Under the pieces are notes generated by a model. It was not told the DNA's origin. It did not search any database and saw nothing but the letters and a program-made list of their open reading frames with translations. A program made the translations under genes and the position numbers. Source: Bacillus sp. ISL-41 (lineage in GTDB: Bacteria; Bacillota; Bacilli; Bacillales; Cytobacillaceae). From it: a stretch of DNA of 64,000 bases. Below, piece by piece: positions 28,805-36,876 of the stretch (within the stretch, counting starts at the first letter, position 1; every line of letters starts with the position of its first letter). The DNA lies in the NCBI RefSeq assembly GCF_018613235.1, contig NZ_JAGGQP010000032.1, forward strand, positions 1 to 64,000, in the 5' to 3' direction.

Positions 28805-29428
28805 TGACAGCTTAGGAGCGTTTTGCATGATAGCTGTCACAATCCCGGATTTTTCTTGACAGCTTTAGGCTTTGAACCCTGAAACCTGTCACAATAACTG
28901 CGTTTTCTTGACAGCTTTGGGCTTTGAATCCTGAAACCTGTCACAATAATCACGTTTTCTTGACAGCTTTGAGCCTTGAACCCTGAAACCTGTCACAATA
29001 ATCACGTTTTCTTGACAGCTTTGGGCCTTGAACCCTGAAACCTGTCACAATAATCACGTTTTCTTGACAGCTTTGAGCTTTGAACCCTAAAACCTGTCAC
29101 AATAACTGCGTTTTCTTGACAGCTTCGGGCTTTGAATCCTGAAACCTGTCACAATAACTGCGTTTTCTTGACAGCTTTGGGCCTTGAACCCTGAAACCTG
29201 TCACAATAATCACGTTTTCTTGACAGCTTTGAGCTTTGAACCCTGAAACCTGTCACAATAATTACGTTTTCTTGACAGCTTTGAGCTTTGAACCCTGAAA
29301 CCTGTCACAATAATCACGTTTTCCTGACAGCTTTTAAGCTTGCCACGCATACCCTGACACGATTCCAGCTTAATTATGACAGCTTTAGAGCCTTTCGCAT
29401 AAAACCTGTCACGATTCCGGCTTACCTT
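28805..29428. repeat. Tandem array of twelve 52 bp units (TGACAG family)
   Basis: Units begin TGACAGCTT at 28805, 28857, 28909, 28961, 29013, 29065, 29117, 29169, 29221, 29273, 29325 and 29377, an exact 52 bp step throughout. Position 30 of each unit starts CTGTCAC, so every unit carries a TGACAG-N23-CTGTCA inverted repeat, followed by AATAA and a variable (T/A)CACG or CTGCG tract. Middle units are nearly identical; the first and last two are decayed. There is no open frame through it because TGA recurs. The array occupies most of the 830 bp between ytrI and the gene at 29567. Confidence 0.97.
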
Positions 29429-29566
29429 TAAGGAGTTCTAAGCAGTAGCTGTCAAATTCCCGCCAGAAAATAAAGGGAATTATCTCCAGTTCCCTTCAGT
29501 TTGTGTGACTCCTGATAAAAACGGGAAATATAAGCATATGCGAAGGAATGGACAGGAGGGATTCAT

Positions 29567-29890
29567 ATGAGTTTTAACAATGGAGCTGGAAACAGCGGCA
29601 GTGGTGTTGCCGGAGGTGTTTTCCCGGCGTACGCCATGAACAACGCTAATGGTGAAAACCAGGTAAAATTGAATGAGGACCAGTATGATATATATGTGAA
29701 TGATGATTTTGTCGGTCAAAAAAGCCTTAAAAATCAAGGTGAACATCTTTCAGACATCGATGACTTCTTAAAGCAGCAGGGAATCACTGATTTTACAGCT
29801 TCCCTTGACGGTGACCACTACAAGATCCATACCGATGGATTGAATTCGGAAATAAGGGATGCTTTAAAGGTTTATTTTAATAACAGATGA
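29567..29890 (+). CDS. Small hypothetical protein
   Basis: Protein of 107 aa that I do not recognise. The first 25 residues are rich in Gly, Asn and Ser (NNGAGNSGSGVAGG), then follows a compact acidic domain (QYDIYVNDDFVGQK ... DIDDFLKQQGITDFTASLDG). No signal peptide or membrane helix is seen. A strong Shine-Dalgarno (AGGAGGG) ends 6 nt before the ATG, and a terminator follows, so it is likely real and monocistronic. It stands 139 bp downstream of the 52 bp array. Confidence 0.75.
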   Translation: MSFNNGAGNSGSGVAGGVFPAYAMNNANGENQVKLNEDQYDIYVNDDFVGQKSLKNQGEHLSDIDDFLKQQGITDFTASLDGDHYKIHTDGLNSEIRDALKVYFNNR

Positions 29891-29902
29891 TGTTCATAAG
29901 TA

Positions 29903-29930
29903 AGGTGCGCTTCAGTATTGAAACGCACCT
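29903..29930 (+). terminator. Terminator between the 107 aa gene and nrnA (convergent)
   Basis: AGGTGCG...CGCACCT with an inner TTCA/TTGAA pairing, followed by a run of seven T on the plus strand. It may serve the minus strand as well. Confidence 0.8.
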
Positions 29931-29944
29931 TTTTTTGTTGTTCT

Positions 29945-30880
29945 CTATTCCTCACATGCTTTGATTAAGTCTGCAAGAACCCGTTCAACATCGTCCCATG
30001 AATAAATGGATGCACCTGCAGCCAGCGGATGGCCCCCGCCATTGTAATTTCTGGCGATTGAATTAATAACAGGCCCTTTGGAACGCAGGCGAACCCTGAT
30101 TTGATCTTCTTCCTCAATGAAGAATACCCATGCCTTGATGCCTCTAACATTGCCCAGCTCACTTACAAGCAATGATGCTTCAGATGGCTTGACTGAATAT
30201 TGATCAAGCAGCTCACGTTTCATCACTACCTTGGCCGCACCATTTTCCAGCAGTTCAAAGTTCTGGAGAATGTAACCATTCAACTTCACCACATTTGGCG
30301 CCAGCTCATACATTTTGTCATAAAGCTCTGTACGCGAGAAGTTATAGTGGATCAGTTCTCCTGCGTAAGCAAAAGTTTTGTTTGTAGTGCTCGGATAAAG
30401 GAACCGGCCAGTGTCGCCAACGATTCCGGCATACAGCAGTTTGGCTGCCTCATCTGACATCTTCAGGCCCTGGTCCTTGAAGGTAAGGTAAAACTCATAA
30501 ATCATTTCACTCGTAGAGCTTGCTGAAGTATCCACCCATTGAAGATCACCGTACGGATCTTCATTCGGATGATGGTCAATCTTGACAAGCTGCTCACCTA
30601 AACGGTAACGCTCATCACAAATCCGCTCGGCATTCGCTGTATCACAGACAATGACAAGCGCGCCTTTAAAAGTATCGTCCGAGATAGAGTCAAGCCTTCT
30701 CAAGTAATTAAGCGATGGCTCCTCTGTGCCGACAGTGTAAATATTCTTTTCAGGATAGGAAGTCTTCAGGATTTCAGCCAGCCCTCCCTGCGAACCGTAC
30801 GCATCAGGGTCCGGCCTTACATGACGATGGATAATGATCGTTTCATAATTTTCAATAGCCTCAAGTATTTGCTCTTTCAT
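29945..30880 (-). CDS. nrnA: Bifunctional oligoribonuclease and pAp phosphatase NrnA
   Basis: DHH/DHHA1 phosphoesterase of 311 aa that degrades nano-RNA and dephosphorylates 3'-phosphoadenosine 5'-phosphate. Metal-binding motifs are HRHVRPDPDAYGSQGG, VIVCDTANAERI and KIDHHPNEDPYGD; the DHHA1 motif is GGGHPLAAGA near the C terminus. B. subtilis NrnA (YtqI) is of the same size and genomic place. It is divergent from ytpI. Confidence 0.95.
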   Translation of the reverse strand: MKEQILEAIENYETIIIHRHVRPDPDAYGSQGGLAEILKTSYPEKNIYTVGTEEPSLNYLRRLDSISDDTFKGALVIVCDTANAERICDERYRLGEQLVKIDHHPNEDPYGDLQWVDTSASSTSEMIYEFYLTFKDQGLKMSDEAAKLLYAGIVGDTGRFLYPSTTNKTFAYAGELIHYNFSRTELYDKMYELAPNVVKLNGYILQNFELLENGAAKVVMKRELLDQYSVKPSEASLLVSELGNVRGIKAWVFFIEEEDQIRVRLRSKGPVINSIARNYNGGGHPLAAGASIYSWDDVERVLADLIKACEE

Positions 30881-31054
30881 AAAAATGCTCCTCCATCTTT
30901 TTCATATCTTAATTATGAACATATTTTTTGGAAAAGAAAAGCAGAAACCTCATCTGGCAAGTTACCGGCATTCTATCCCAGTCTTAACCTTTGCTTGGCA
31001 ATCTCCATGGATAAGCTGTAAAATAGAGTAGATTATGAATTTGGAGGAATTGCA

Positions 31055-31351
31055 ATGCCTATTCTCGTTTTATTGATCGTTCTTTCATTTGTCTTCTATA
31101 TCTTTTACAAGATTAAATATGTCCGCAGCAAAAGGCCTGCGGAGCGCAGCTGGCTTTCTGCCAAATCGAGCATTGCCCTGGGTTTGTTCGTCGCCTTATT
31201 CGGAATCAATCAATTGTTCCTTTTCCAGACTGCTGTCACATACATCGTGGGTGCTATTTTCATTGTCATTGGTTCATTGAGCGTCTGGGGCGGAATGAAA
31301 GCATACAAGTTCTACCTTCCACACGCTGCCAAGGAAGCCCAGGAAAATTAG
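31055..31351 (+). CDS. ytpI: YtpI family membrane protein
   Basis: Protein of 98 aa with three hydrophobic segments (about residues 3-18, 38-58 and 62-80) and a basic loop (KYVRSKRPAERSW). The function is unknown. TTTGGAGGAATTGCAATG gives a strong start. The name follows from size, topology and position beside nrnA. A BOX-like repeat starts 10 bp after the stop. Confidence 0.85.
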   Translation: MPILVLLIVLSFVFYIFYKIKYVRSKRPAERSWLSAKSSIALGLFVALFGINQLFLFQTAVTYIVGAIFIVIGSLSVWGGMKAYKFYLPHAAKEAQEN

Positions 31352-31360
31352 AGCACAACA

Positions 31361-31477
31361 AAAAGCGCAAGCGCCTTGTTCAGCCCCGACAAGCGCTGGA
31401 GGGCCGACCGGTGAAGTCCTTCTTTGACTTCATTGGGCGGAACGAAGCGACTCGAGGGGCTAGGCGCTGGAGCTGGA
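31361..31477 (+). repeat. BOX-like dispersed hairpin element, full copy
   Basis: Complete copy of the 94-216 element, from AAAAGCGCAAGCGCC to GGCGCTGGAGCTGGA, with GCGCTGGAG present near both ends as a direct repeat. It lies between ytpI and its likely terminator. Confidence 0.88.
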
Positions 31478-31538
31478 TTAAGAAAACTGCATGAAGTTAT
31501 CCACAACTAAATAATTTTATAATTTCCTAAGAAACAAC

Positions 31539-31566
31539 AAAGCCGATCCGGTTATGGATCGGCTTT
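31539..31566 (+). terminator. Terminator after ytpI (convergent with ytoI)
   Basis: AAAGCCGATCC/GGATCGGCTTT, 11 bp stem with a 6 nt loop, followed by TT on the plus strand. Confidence 0.75.
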
Positions 31567-31607
31567 TTACATCTATTAATGCCGATCGATCAGCATTTTC
31601 ACATACA

Positions 31608-32927
31608 TTAATGTCTGTCGATCAGCTGGCACATCATCATTGCCTTACCGACGAGAACGCCGTCATTGAAGGCTTCAATATCGACCTTACCGAACTTTCT
31701 TCCCACCTCTAGAACCTTCGGGTAAATCTCTATGACACTGTCAATCTGTACCGGCTTGATAAAATAGATCGTCATATTCTCGACAACCAGGTCACCTTTT
31801 TTATACCCCCGCAGCACACGGTTCGCGGCTTCTGTGACGATTGTTGTAAACACACCATATGAAATCGTCCCAAGGTGGTTCGTCATCTGCGGAGTTACCT
31901 GGCAGCGGAAAATGTCTTCATCCTTTGTTTTACCTTTTGCCAAAACCAGCTGGTTCGTAACCGTATCATCAAGCGTCTCCCCTACCTGCGGCTGTCGCTG
32001 GATCATCTGCAGAGCCTTCAACACATCCTGTCTGCTAACAATGCCCTGAATCCTGTTGGCATCGTCCACAACTGGCAGAACTTCAATGCCCTCCCACACC
32101 ATCATGTGAGCAGATGAGGCTACACTCGTCGAACCGCTTACGGTCATCGGTTGTTTTGTCATGATTTTCTCAATCAATGTATCCTGTTCATGCCCCATAA
32201 CGTCCTTCGATGTGATCATCCCGATTACTTTCATATTCTGGTCCACAACCGGAAAACGGCTGTGCAGGGATTCATCCTTGTGTCGATACCAATCTGACAC
32301 ACGGTCATTGGCCTTAAGGAAAATCGTATCAGTAACCGGTGTAAGAATATCCTCAACAAGGATAATTTCCTTTTTGATCAACTGATCGTAAATCGCACGG
32401 TTAATCATCGTCGCTACTGTAAAAGTATCATAGCTGCTGGAGATGATTGGCAGCTGCAATTCATCGGCCAATTTCTTCACATGGTCTTCAGTATCAAAAC
32501 CACCGGTCACTAAAACAGCTGCTCCTGCCCGCAATGCCTGCTCATGCGCTTTGTCGCGGTTCCCGACGATCAGCAAGTTGCCCGCTCCAGTGTAGCGCAT
32601 CATCGCTTCAAGCTTCATCGCCCCGATGACGAATTTGTTCAATGTTTTATGAAGCCCGGCACGTCCGCCCAGTACTTGTCCATCTACGATATTGACGACC
32701 TCCGCAAAGGTAAGCTTCTCTATGTTTTCTTTCTTTTTCCGTTCAATCCGGATGGTGCCGACACGCTCAATCGTGCTGACATACCCTTTATTTTCAGCAT
32801 CCTTAATGGCTCTATATGCAGTTCCTTCGCTTACGTTCAGCGCCTTGGCGATTTGGCGTACCGATATCTTTTCTCCTATTGGCAATTCATCTATATATTG
32901 AAGTATTTGTTCATGCTTAGTTGCCAA
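31608..32927 (-). CDS. ytoI: DRTGG/CBS domain regulator YtoI
   Basis: Protein of 439 aa with an unusual domain string. An N-terminal helix-turn-helix (GEKISVRQIAKALNVSEGTAYRAIK) is followed by a DRTGG domain (about 75-175), two CBS domains (MTKQPMTVSGSTSVASSAHM; GIVSRQDVLKAL) and a C-terminal hotdog domain (QMTNHLGTISYGVFTTIVTEAANRVL). Such proteins probably sense adenine nucleotides through CBS and may bind DNA. TTG at 32927 is chosen since GGGTGA lies just upstream and the length then equals the B. subtilis homologue; upstream ATG codons lack a Shine-Dalgarno. The ligand is unknown. Confidence 0.9.
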   Translation of the reverse strand: MATKHEQILQYIDELPIGEKISVRQIAKALNVSEGTAYRAIKDAENKGYVSTIERVGTIRIERKKKENIEKLTFAEVVNIVDGQVLGGRAGLHKTLNKFVIGAMKLEAMMRYTGAGNLLIVGNRDKAHEQALRAGAAVLVTGGFDTEDHVKKLADELQLPIISSSYDTFTVATMINRAIYDQLIKKEIILVEDILTPVTDTIFLKANDRVSDWYRHKDESLHSRFPVVDQNMKVIGMITSKDVMGHEQDTLIEKIMTKQPMTVSGSTSVASSAHMMVWEGIEVLPVVDDANRIQGIVSRQDVLKALQMIQRQPQVGETLDDTVTNQLVLAKGKTKDEDIFRCQVTPQMTNHLGTISYGVFTTIVTEAANRVLRGYKKGDLVVENMTIYFIKPVQIDSVIEIYPKVLEVGRKFGKVDIEAFNDGVLVGKAMMMCQLIDRH

Positions 32928-33059
32928 GACTTTCACCCTTTTTAATAATTTTCCGTACAAAGTAGTTCTATCCATTATTATTATAAGGTTTATAAGGGTT
33001 GGATTCAATTTAATTAGGAATCGAGGAATTTGCTTCTTAAAATGCGCTTATAAATCAGG

Positions 33060-33250
33060 CTGTTGATTTTCGTTCCAGGCGCTTCGCTTTCCGCGGGGAA
33101 GAATAATGAAAAATCCCAAAGGCCGGATTTTTCAAAAACCAATTCTTCCTTGCAGTCGGGGAGCCTCCTCGGCGCTTTATGCGCCTGCGGGGTCTCCCCA
33201 TGACTTGCTGATCCCGCAGGAGTCTACGCGCCTTCCACTACAATCAACAG
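33060..33250. repeat. MITE-like element, short copy without outer ends
   Basis: Core CTGTTGATT ... AATCAACAG shared with 3796-4050, about 85 percent alike by eye but lacking the 63 bp extra segment and the TTTAACAGAGCC outer ends. It fills most of the 381 bp between ytoI and the small membrane protein gene; no gene is seen. Confidence 0.78.
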
Positions 33251-33294
33251 GATGTAAAAACAACATTTAGCATACACATCCTATAAAAATAAAA

Positions 33295-33317
33295 ACTGGC
33301 TGATCCACTCAGCCAGT
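33295..33317 (-). terminator. Terminator overlapping the 3' end of the 82 aa gene
   Basis: ACTGGCTGA/TCAGCCAGT stem, 5 nt loop, followed on the minus strand by TTTTTATTTTTA. The stop codon of the gene lies within the stem. Confidence 0.8.
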
Positions 33318-33557
33318 GTAAACGCGCGATTTTCTTTTTAAGCTGTTTTCCATCTTCTTGCTGCCTGCACTAGAACGTTTTTTCGGCGTGTATAAAAAGG
33401 CTGCCAGATTTCCCGCGAAGACCAGCAGAGCCAGGAACAGCCATGAACCGGCAAATAAAGCCTCTTTTCCTCCCATCTGGAAGTTGAGCTCCGGCATTCC
33501 TATGTAAAGCATCATGCCGCACAAAAGCAAGTAGAGCAAGTAACGGTTCTTCTTCAT
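33309..33557 (-). CDS. Small two-helix membrane protein
   Basis: Protein of 82 aa with two membrane helices (YLLYLLLCGMMLYIGM and ALFAGSWLFLALLVFAGNLA) and a strongly basic C-terminal tail (KKRSSAGSKKMENSLKRKSR). I do not recognise a family. AGGAGGGGG precedes the ATG and a terminator overlaps the end, so it is probably expressed as a single gene. Confidence 0.75.
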   Translation of the reverse strand: MKKNRYLLYLLLCGMMLYIGMPELNFQMGGKEALFAGSWLFLALLVFAGNLAAFLYTPKKRSSAGSKKMENSLKRKSRVYTG

Positions 33558-33630
33558 TTTCCCCCTCCTACAGGTTGTCTTGGTTTATATCTATGCTTCC
33601 AGAGCCAAAATTAGCATGTCAAAAAGAAAA

Positions 33631-33654
33631 AGCTGCACAACTTTTTGTGCAGCT
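33631..33654 (-). terminator. Terminator after ytkL
   Basis: AGCTGCACAA/TTGTGCAGCT, 10 bp perfect stem, 4 nt loop, then TTTTTCTTTTT on the minus strand. Confidence 0.88.
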
Positions 33655-33662
33655 CGTAACTT

Positions 33663-34343
33663 CTATAAATCAATTGACTCTCCTGCTTCGAGAACAGTGC
33701 CTTTATTTTTCTTAAGCATTTTTACAAAAGCATGCGGATCCTGCTTGATTGGCGGGAATGTGTTGAAGTGAATCGGCACCACTTGCTTCGCGTTCAGGAA
33801 TTCCGCTGCCAATGCCGCATCTTCCGGCCCCATTGTAAAATTGTCGCCGATCGGCAGGAATGCCAGGTCAATTGGATGTCTCTCTCCAATCAGCTTCATG
33901 TCTGAAAACAGCCCCGTATCACCTGCATGGAACACTGTCTTTCCTTCTGCCATGAACAGAATTCCAGCAGGCATGCCGCCATAAAGGATTTCATTGTTTT
34001 CTGTGACCATGCCTGTTCCATGGAAGGCCGGTGTCATTTTGACCTTACCAAAATCAAATTCATAAGCTCCGCCAATTGACATGCCGTGGGTGTTCAAGCC
34101 CTTCCAGCTTAAATATGTAGCCACTTCGAAATTGGCGATTACTAGCGCATCATGCTTTTTCGCCAGCTCGACCGTATCGCCAAGATGGTCGCGATGGGCA
34201 TGGGTGAGGATGATGACGTCCGGCTTCACATTTTCCACCTTCAGATCGGTCAGGTCGTTGCCTGTAATGAATGGATCAATCAAGATTGTTTTCCCATTTG
34301 ATTCGATTTTAACAACCGAATGTCCGTGATAAGATACTTTCAT
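33663..34343 (-). CDS. ytkL: Metal-dependent hydrolase, UPF0173/beta-lactamase fold (YtkL)
   Basis: Protein of 226 aa with the metallo-beta-lactamase fold. The metal-binding motif [10 protein letters not shown] is near residue 50, with further His/Asp at [12 protein letters not shown] and PIHFNTFPP. The N-terminal [15 protein letters not shown] is typical of UPF0173. The substrate is unknown. AAAGGAGCG precedes the ATG, and a long hairpin (34365-34427) lies directly upstream of that site. Confidence 0.92.
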   Translation of the reverse strand: MKVSYHGHSVVKIESNGKTILIDPFITGNDLTDLKVENVKPDVIILTHAHRDHLGDTVELAKKHDALVIANFEVATYLSWKGLNTHGMSIGGAYEFDFGKVKMTPAFHGTGMVTENNEILYGGMPAGILFMAEGKTVFHAGDTGLFSDMKLIGERHPIDLAFLPIGDNFTMGPEDAALAAEFLNAKQVVPIHFNTFPPIKQDPHAFVKMLKKNKGTVLEAGESIDL

Positions 34344-34364
34344 ATTATCGCTCCTTTCATTCTA

Positions 34365-34427
34365 GGCTTTTTGGCAAAGGCTGTTGCATCAAACCAGCGG
34401 CAACCTGCAGCCTTAGCACAAAAAGCC
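34365..34427. repeat. Long hairpin element upstream of ytkL
   Basis: GGCTTTTT pairs with AAAAAGCC, AAGGCTG with CAGCCTT and GTTGC with GCAAC, so nearly the whole 63 bp folds on itself. It lies in the divergent ytkL/peptidase region, about 10 nt upstream of the ytkL Shine-Dalgarno. Confidence 0.65.
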
Positions 34428-34574
34428 CTTTCACTAAAATTATTTCAACACGCACTGTCTATCTCCTTCTACCAATTTCTTTTTACCCAACAACCTCTTT
34501 CGTTAAAAGTTTTACTTTTCACCTGTGAATTGCTACTCTCATAGTGTGATGTACATATCAGAGGAGGAATTTCT

Positions 34575-35672
34575 ATGACGGAAAGATTGGCTGCGTTATC
34601 AGGATGGATGAAGGACAATGGTGTCGATGTCACTTTTGTTACATCTCCTGACAATGTATTTTACCTAAGCGGATTTTTAAGCGACCCTCACGAAAGACTG
34701 CTGGCTGTAGCGGTATTCCAGGATGCCGAGCCTTTCATGATTTGCCCGGCAATGGATAAGGAAAATGCGAAAAACGCCGGATGGGAGCTTGAAATCATCG
34801 GCTACAGTGATACGGATGATTCAATGGAGCTTGCTCATAATGCGATTAAAAAGCGCGTTCCTTCTATTAAGAAAACTGCGATTGAGAAGGAACAATTGAA
34901 TGTGGAGCGTTATGAAAAAATGGCTGGCCTGTTTGGCGGCTCCGAATTCGTTTCTGCAGAAGAAAAACTGCGCCTGATGCGAATGATCAAATCAGAAGAA
35001 GAATTGCAGAAATTGAGAGTTGCATGTGAGCTGGCCGACTTTGCCATCCAGACAGGGGTAAATGAAATCCAGGAAGGCAAAACCGAGCTAGATGTCCTTG
35101 CAGCGATTGAATATGAATTGAAGAAAAAAGGCGTAACAGAAATGTCGTTTTCAACGATGGTCCTTACTGGTAAAAATGCCGCAGCTCCGCACGGGACGCC
35201 TGGCCTGACAAAGATCAAGAAAGGTGACCTCGTCTTGTTTGACCTTGGTGTTGTGATGGATGGCTATTGTTCTGATATCACAAGGACCGTTGCTTACGGT
35301 GAGATCAACAAACAGCAGGAAGAAATTTATAACACCGTTTTAAAAGCACAGCTGAAAGCCCTGGATACTGCAGGAGCTGGTGTTGCATGCTCGGAGGTTG
35401 ACCTTGCTGCACGCCGTGTGATTGAAGAAGCTGGATACGGCGACTACTTCCCTCACCGCCTTGGGCACGGACTCGGAGTAAGCGTCCACGAATATCCATC
35501 ATTGACCAGCACGAATCCTTTAAAAATGGAAAAAGGAATGGTGTTCACCGCTGAGCCTGGGATTTATGTACCTGGCGTTGCAGGCGTAAGAATTGAAGAT
35601 GATGTCGTCATCACCGAGGATGGAATCGAAATTTTAACGAAATTCCCTAAAGAATTGGTCGTTGTATCGTAA
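34575..35672 (+). CDS. M24 family Xaa-Pro peptidase
   Basis: Metallopeptidase of 365 aa with the creatinase/aminopeptidase-P arrangement. An N-terminal creatinase-like domain (1-130) is followed by the pita-bread catalytic domain. The metal ligands are visible as LFDLGVVMDGYCSDITRTV (two Asp), FPHRLGHGLGVSVHE (His), TAEPGIYVPG (Glu) and VRIEDDVVIT (Glu). It probably removes X-Pro dipeptides or N-terminal residues next to Pro. GAGGAGG lies 7 nt before the ATG. Similar to PepQ/YkvY proteins; the exact orthologue is uncertain. Confidence 0.92.
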   Translation: MTERLAALSGWMKDNGVDVTFVTSPDNVFYLSGFLSDPHERLLAVAVFQDAEPFMICPAMDKENAKNAGWELEIIGYSDTDDSMELAHNAIKKRVPSIKKTAIEKEQLNVERYEKMAGLFGGSEFVSAEEKLRLMRMIKSEEELQKLRVACELADFAIQTGVNEIQEGKTELDVLAAIEYELKKKGVTEMSFSTMVLTGKNAAAPHGTPGLTKIKKGDLVLFDLGVVMDGYCSDITRTVAYGEINKQQEEIYNTVLKAQLKALDTAGAGVACSEVDLAARRVIEEAGYGDYFPHRLGHGLGVSVHEYPSLTSTNPLKMEKGMVFTAEPGIYVPGVAGVRIEDDVVITEDGIEILTKFPKELVVVS

Positions 35673-35683
35673 AATAAACCAAA

Positions 35684-35713
35684 AACCGCCTGAGGTCACA
35701 AATCCAGGCGGTT
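35684..35713 (+). terminator. Terminator after the Xaa-Pro peptidase gene
   Basis: AACCGCCTG/CAGGCGGTT stem with a 12 nt loop, followed by TGTTTTGG. It is weaker on the T run than its neighbours. Confidence 0.7.
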
Positions 35714-35800
35714 TGTTTTGGTGATTTTAGCGGAAATATTCTTTTTTATAGCGCCTTTCTGCGAAAATATCTTTTTCTATAGGCGACTTTCATTTTTATA

Positions 35801-35914
35801 TGTACGAAATTTTTTTATTATAGCGAGTTTCACTTTTATATAGCGAGTTTTTATCTTTTATAGCGACTTTCACCTTTTTATAGCGAGTTTCGACTTTTTA
35901 TAGCGAGTTGGAAA
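35801..35914. repeat. Array of 20 bp repeats (TAGCGAGTTTC)
   Basis: Units beginning TAGCGAGTTT or TAGCGACTTT start at 35821, 35841, 35861, 35881 and 35901, exactly 20 bp apart, each ending in a CACTTTTATA-like AT tract. A decayed unit precedes at 35801, and looser variants run from about 35749. It lies between the convergent peptidase and queF genes and fills that 299 bp gap with the two terminators. Confidence 0.88.
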
Positions 35915-35940
35915 ATATCCGCGTTTTTTTCCAGTAAAAA

Positions 35941-35965
35941 AAGAGCAGCACAAGCAGCTGCTCTT
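35941..35965 (-). terminator. Terminator after queF
   Basis: AAGAGCAGC/GCTGCTCTT stem, followed on the minus strand by TTTTTAC. Confidence 0.85.
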
Positions 35966-35971
35966 CCCTAT

Positions 35972-36469
35972 TTAGCGATTATCCACTTTTTCCGGATACA
36001 TATCGTGGTTCATCATCCGGTAGTTTGCCATTTCTTCATACTTCGTTCCAGGCTTGCCGTAGTTAGTATACGGATCGATCGAGATGCCGCCTCTTGGCGT
36101 GAATTTGCCCCAAACCTCAATATACCTTGGATCCATCAGCTTGATCAGGTCATTCATGATGATGTTCATGCAATCTTCGTGAAAATCACCATGGTTCCTG
36201 AAGCTGAATAAATATAATTTCAGCGCTTTGCTTTCGACCATTAATTTATCAGGAATGTAGCTGATGTAAATCGAAGCAAAATCAGGCTGGCCTGTGATCG
36301 GGCAAAGGCTCGTGAATTCCGGGGTATTGAATTTTACAAAGTAATCCCGATATGGGTGCTTATTTTCAAACGTTTCAAGGATTTCAGGTGAGTACTCAAA
36401 CAAGTATTTTGTTCCCTGATTGCCTAGCAGTGTCAAATCTTTCATTTCTTCATCTTTTCTTCCAGCCAT
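35972..36469 (-). CDS. queF: NADPH-dependent 7-cyano-7-deazaguanine (preQ0) reductase
   Basis: Reduces the nitrile of preQ0 to preQ1 in queuosine biosynthesis. The 165 aa protein is of the short (unimodular) type. The catalytic Cys56 is in [12 protein letters not shown] with Asp63 close by; [21 protein letters not shown] carries the substrate-binding Glu and His. AGGAGGC precedes the ATG. It stands alone, without queC, queD and queE, and is preceded by a preQ1 riboswitch, so its product represses it. Confidence 0.96.
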   Translation of the reverse strand: MAGRKDEEMKDLTLLGNQGTKYLFEYSPEILETFENKHPYRDYFVKFNTPEFTSLCPITGQPDFASIYISYIPDKLMVESKALKLYLFSFRNHGDFHEDCMNIIMNDLIKLMDPRYIEVWGKFTPRGGISIDPYTNYGKPGTKYEEMANYRMMNHDMYPEKVDNR

Positions 36470-36530
36470 TTTAAAGCCTCCTATTTGATCTGCAAACGCT
36501 TTTGAGGCCCAGGAACTCTGCTTATCAAAT

Positions 36531-36613
36531 AAAAAACCATATCCTCTGGGATATGGTTGAAATTTTTCAAAGCCATAGTTTTTTATAGAGGGTGTCCGCT
36601 ATGAACCTCTCCC
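36531..36613 (-). promoter_or_regulatory. preQ1-I riboswitch with terminator, controlling queF
   Basis: Read on the minus strand from 36613, the aptamer contains AGAGGTTCATAGCGGACACC, then CTCTATAAAAAACTA, the hallmark of the preQ1-I class: an AGAGG/CCTCT stem, a C-rich loop and an A-rich tail for the pseudoknot. It is followed by a terminator stem CCATATCC/GGATATGG (36537-36556) and a run of six T. This predicts transcription termination when preQ1 is bound, 60 bp before queF. Confidence 0.92.
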
Positions 36614-36730
36614 GCGAATGCAGGATGATTTATTTATTTTTATATAGCAACTATAATGAAATCCCCTTTCAAAGTCAAAAGAAAATTTTGAGAGGAAATA
36701 TGACAAATTCATGTATTTCCATTTTTTATT

Positions 36731-36767
36731 TTTACATATGTTCACGAGGTTATTTACATATGTTCAC
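36731..36767 (+). promoter_or_regulatory. Direct repeats in the deoC upstream region
   Basis: TTTACATATGTTCAC occurs at 36731-36745 and again at 36753-36767, 22 bp apart (about two helical turns). Each has the ACATATGT dyad at its core. They may be operators for a DeoR-like repressor of the deoC-cdd operon; the protein is not in the window. Confidence 0.4.
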
Positions 36768-36832
36768 CTACCTGATATATTATTCATGTAAGTGACACAT
36801 AATAAATTTGGGCTATATATTTTTCATTTAGA

Positions 36833-36845
36833 TGAAAGCGTTTCA
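36833..36845 (+). promoter_or_regulatory. cre-like site upstream of deoC
   Basis: TGAAAGCGTTTCA, one base shorter than the usual 14 bp CcpA cre consensus, lies 31 bp before the deoC start. B. subtilis deoxyribonucleoside genes are under CcpA control, so the position is sensible. Strictly it is a near-match. Confidence 0.45.
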
Positions 36846-36876
36846 ACTATTTTTTTACAGAAAGGGTTTGAACTTA

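Noticed and set aside
28805-29428. CRISPR array
   Set aside because: Units are contiguous and alike along their whole length; there are no unique spacers between constant repeats and no cas genes nearby.
36592-36795. 67-codon plus-strand frame
   Set aside because: It starts within the complement of the preQ1 riboswitch, is AT-rich and has no Shine-Dalgarno.
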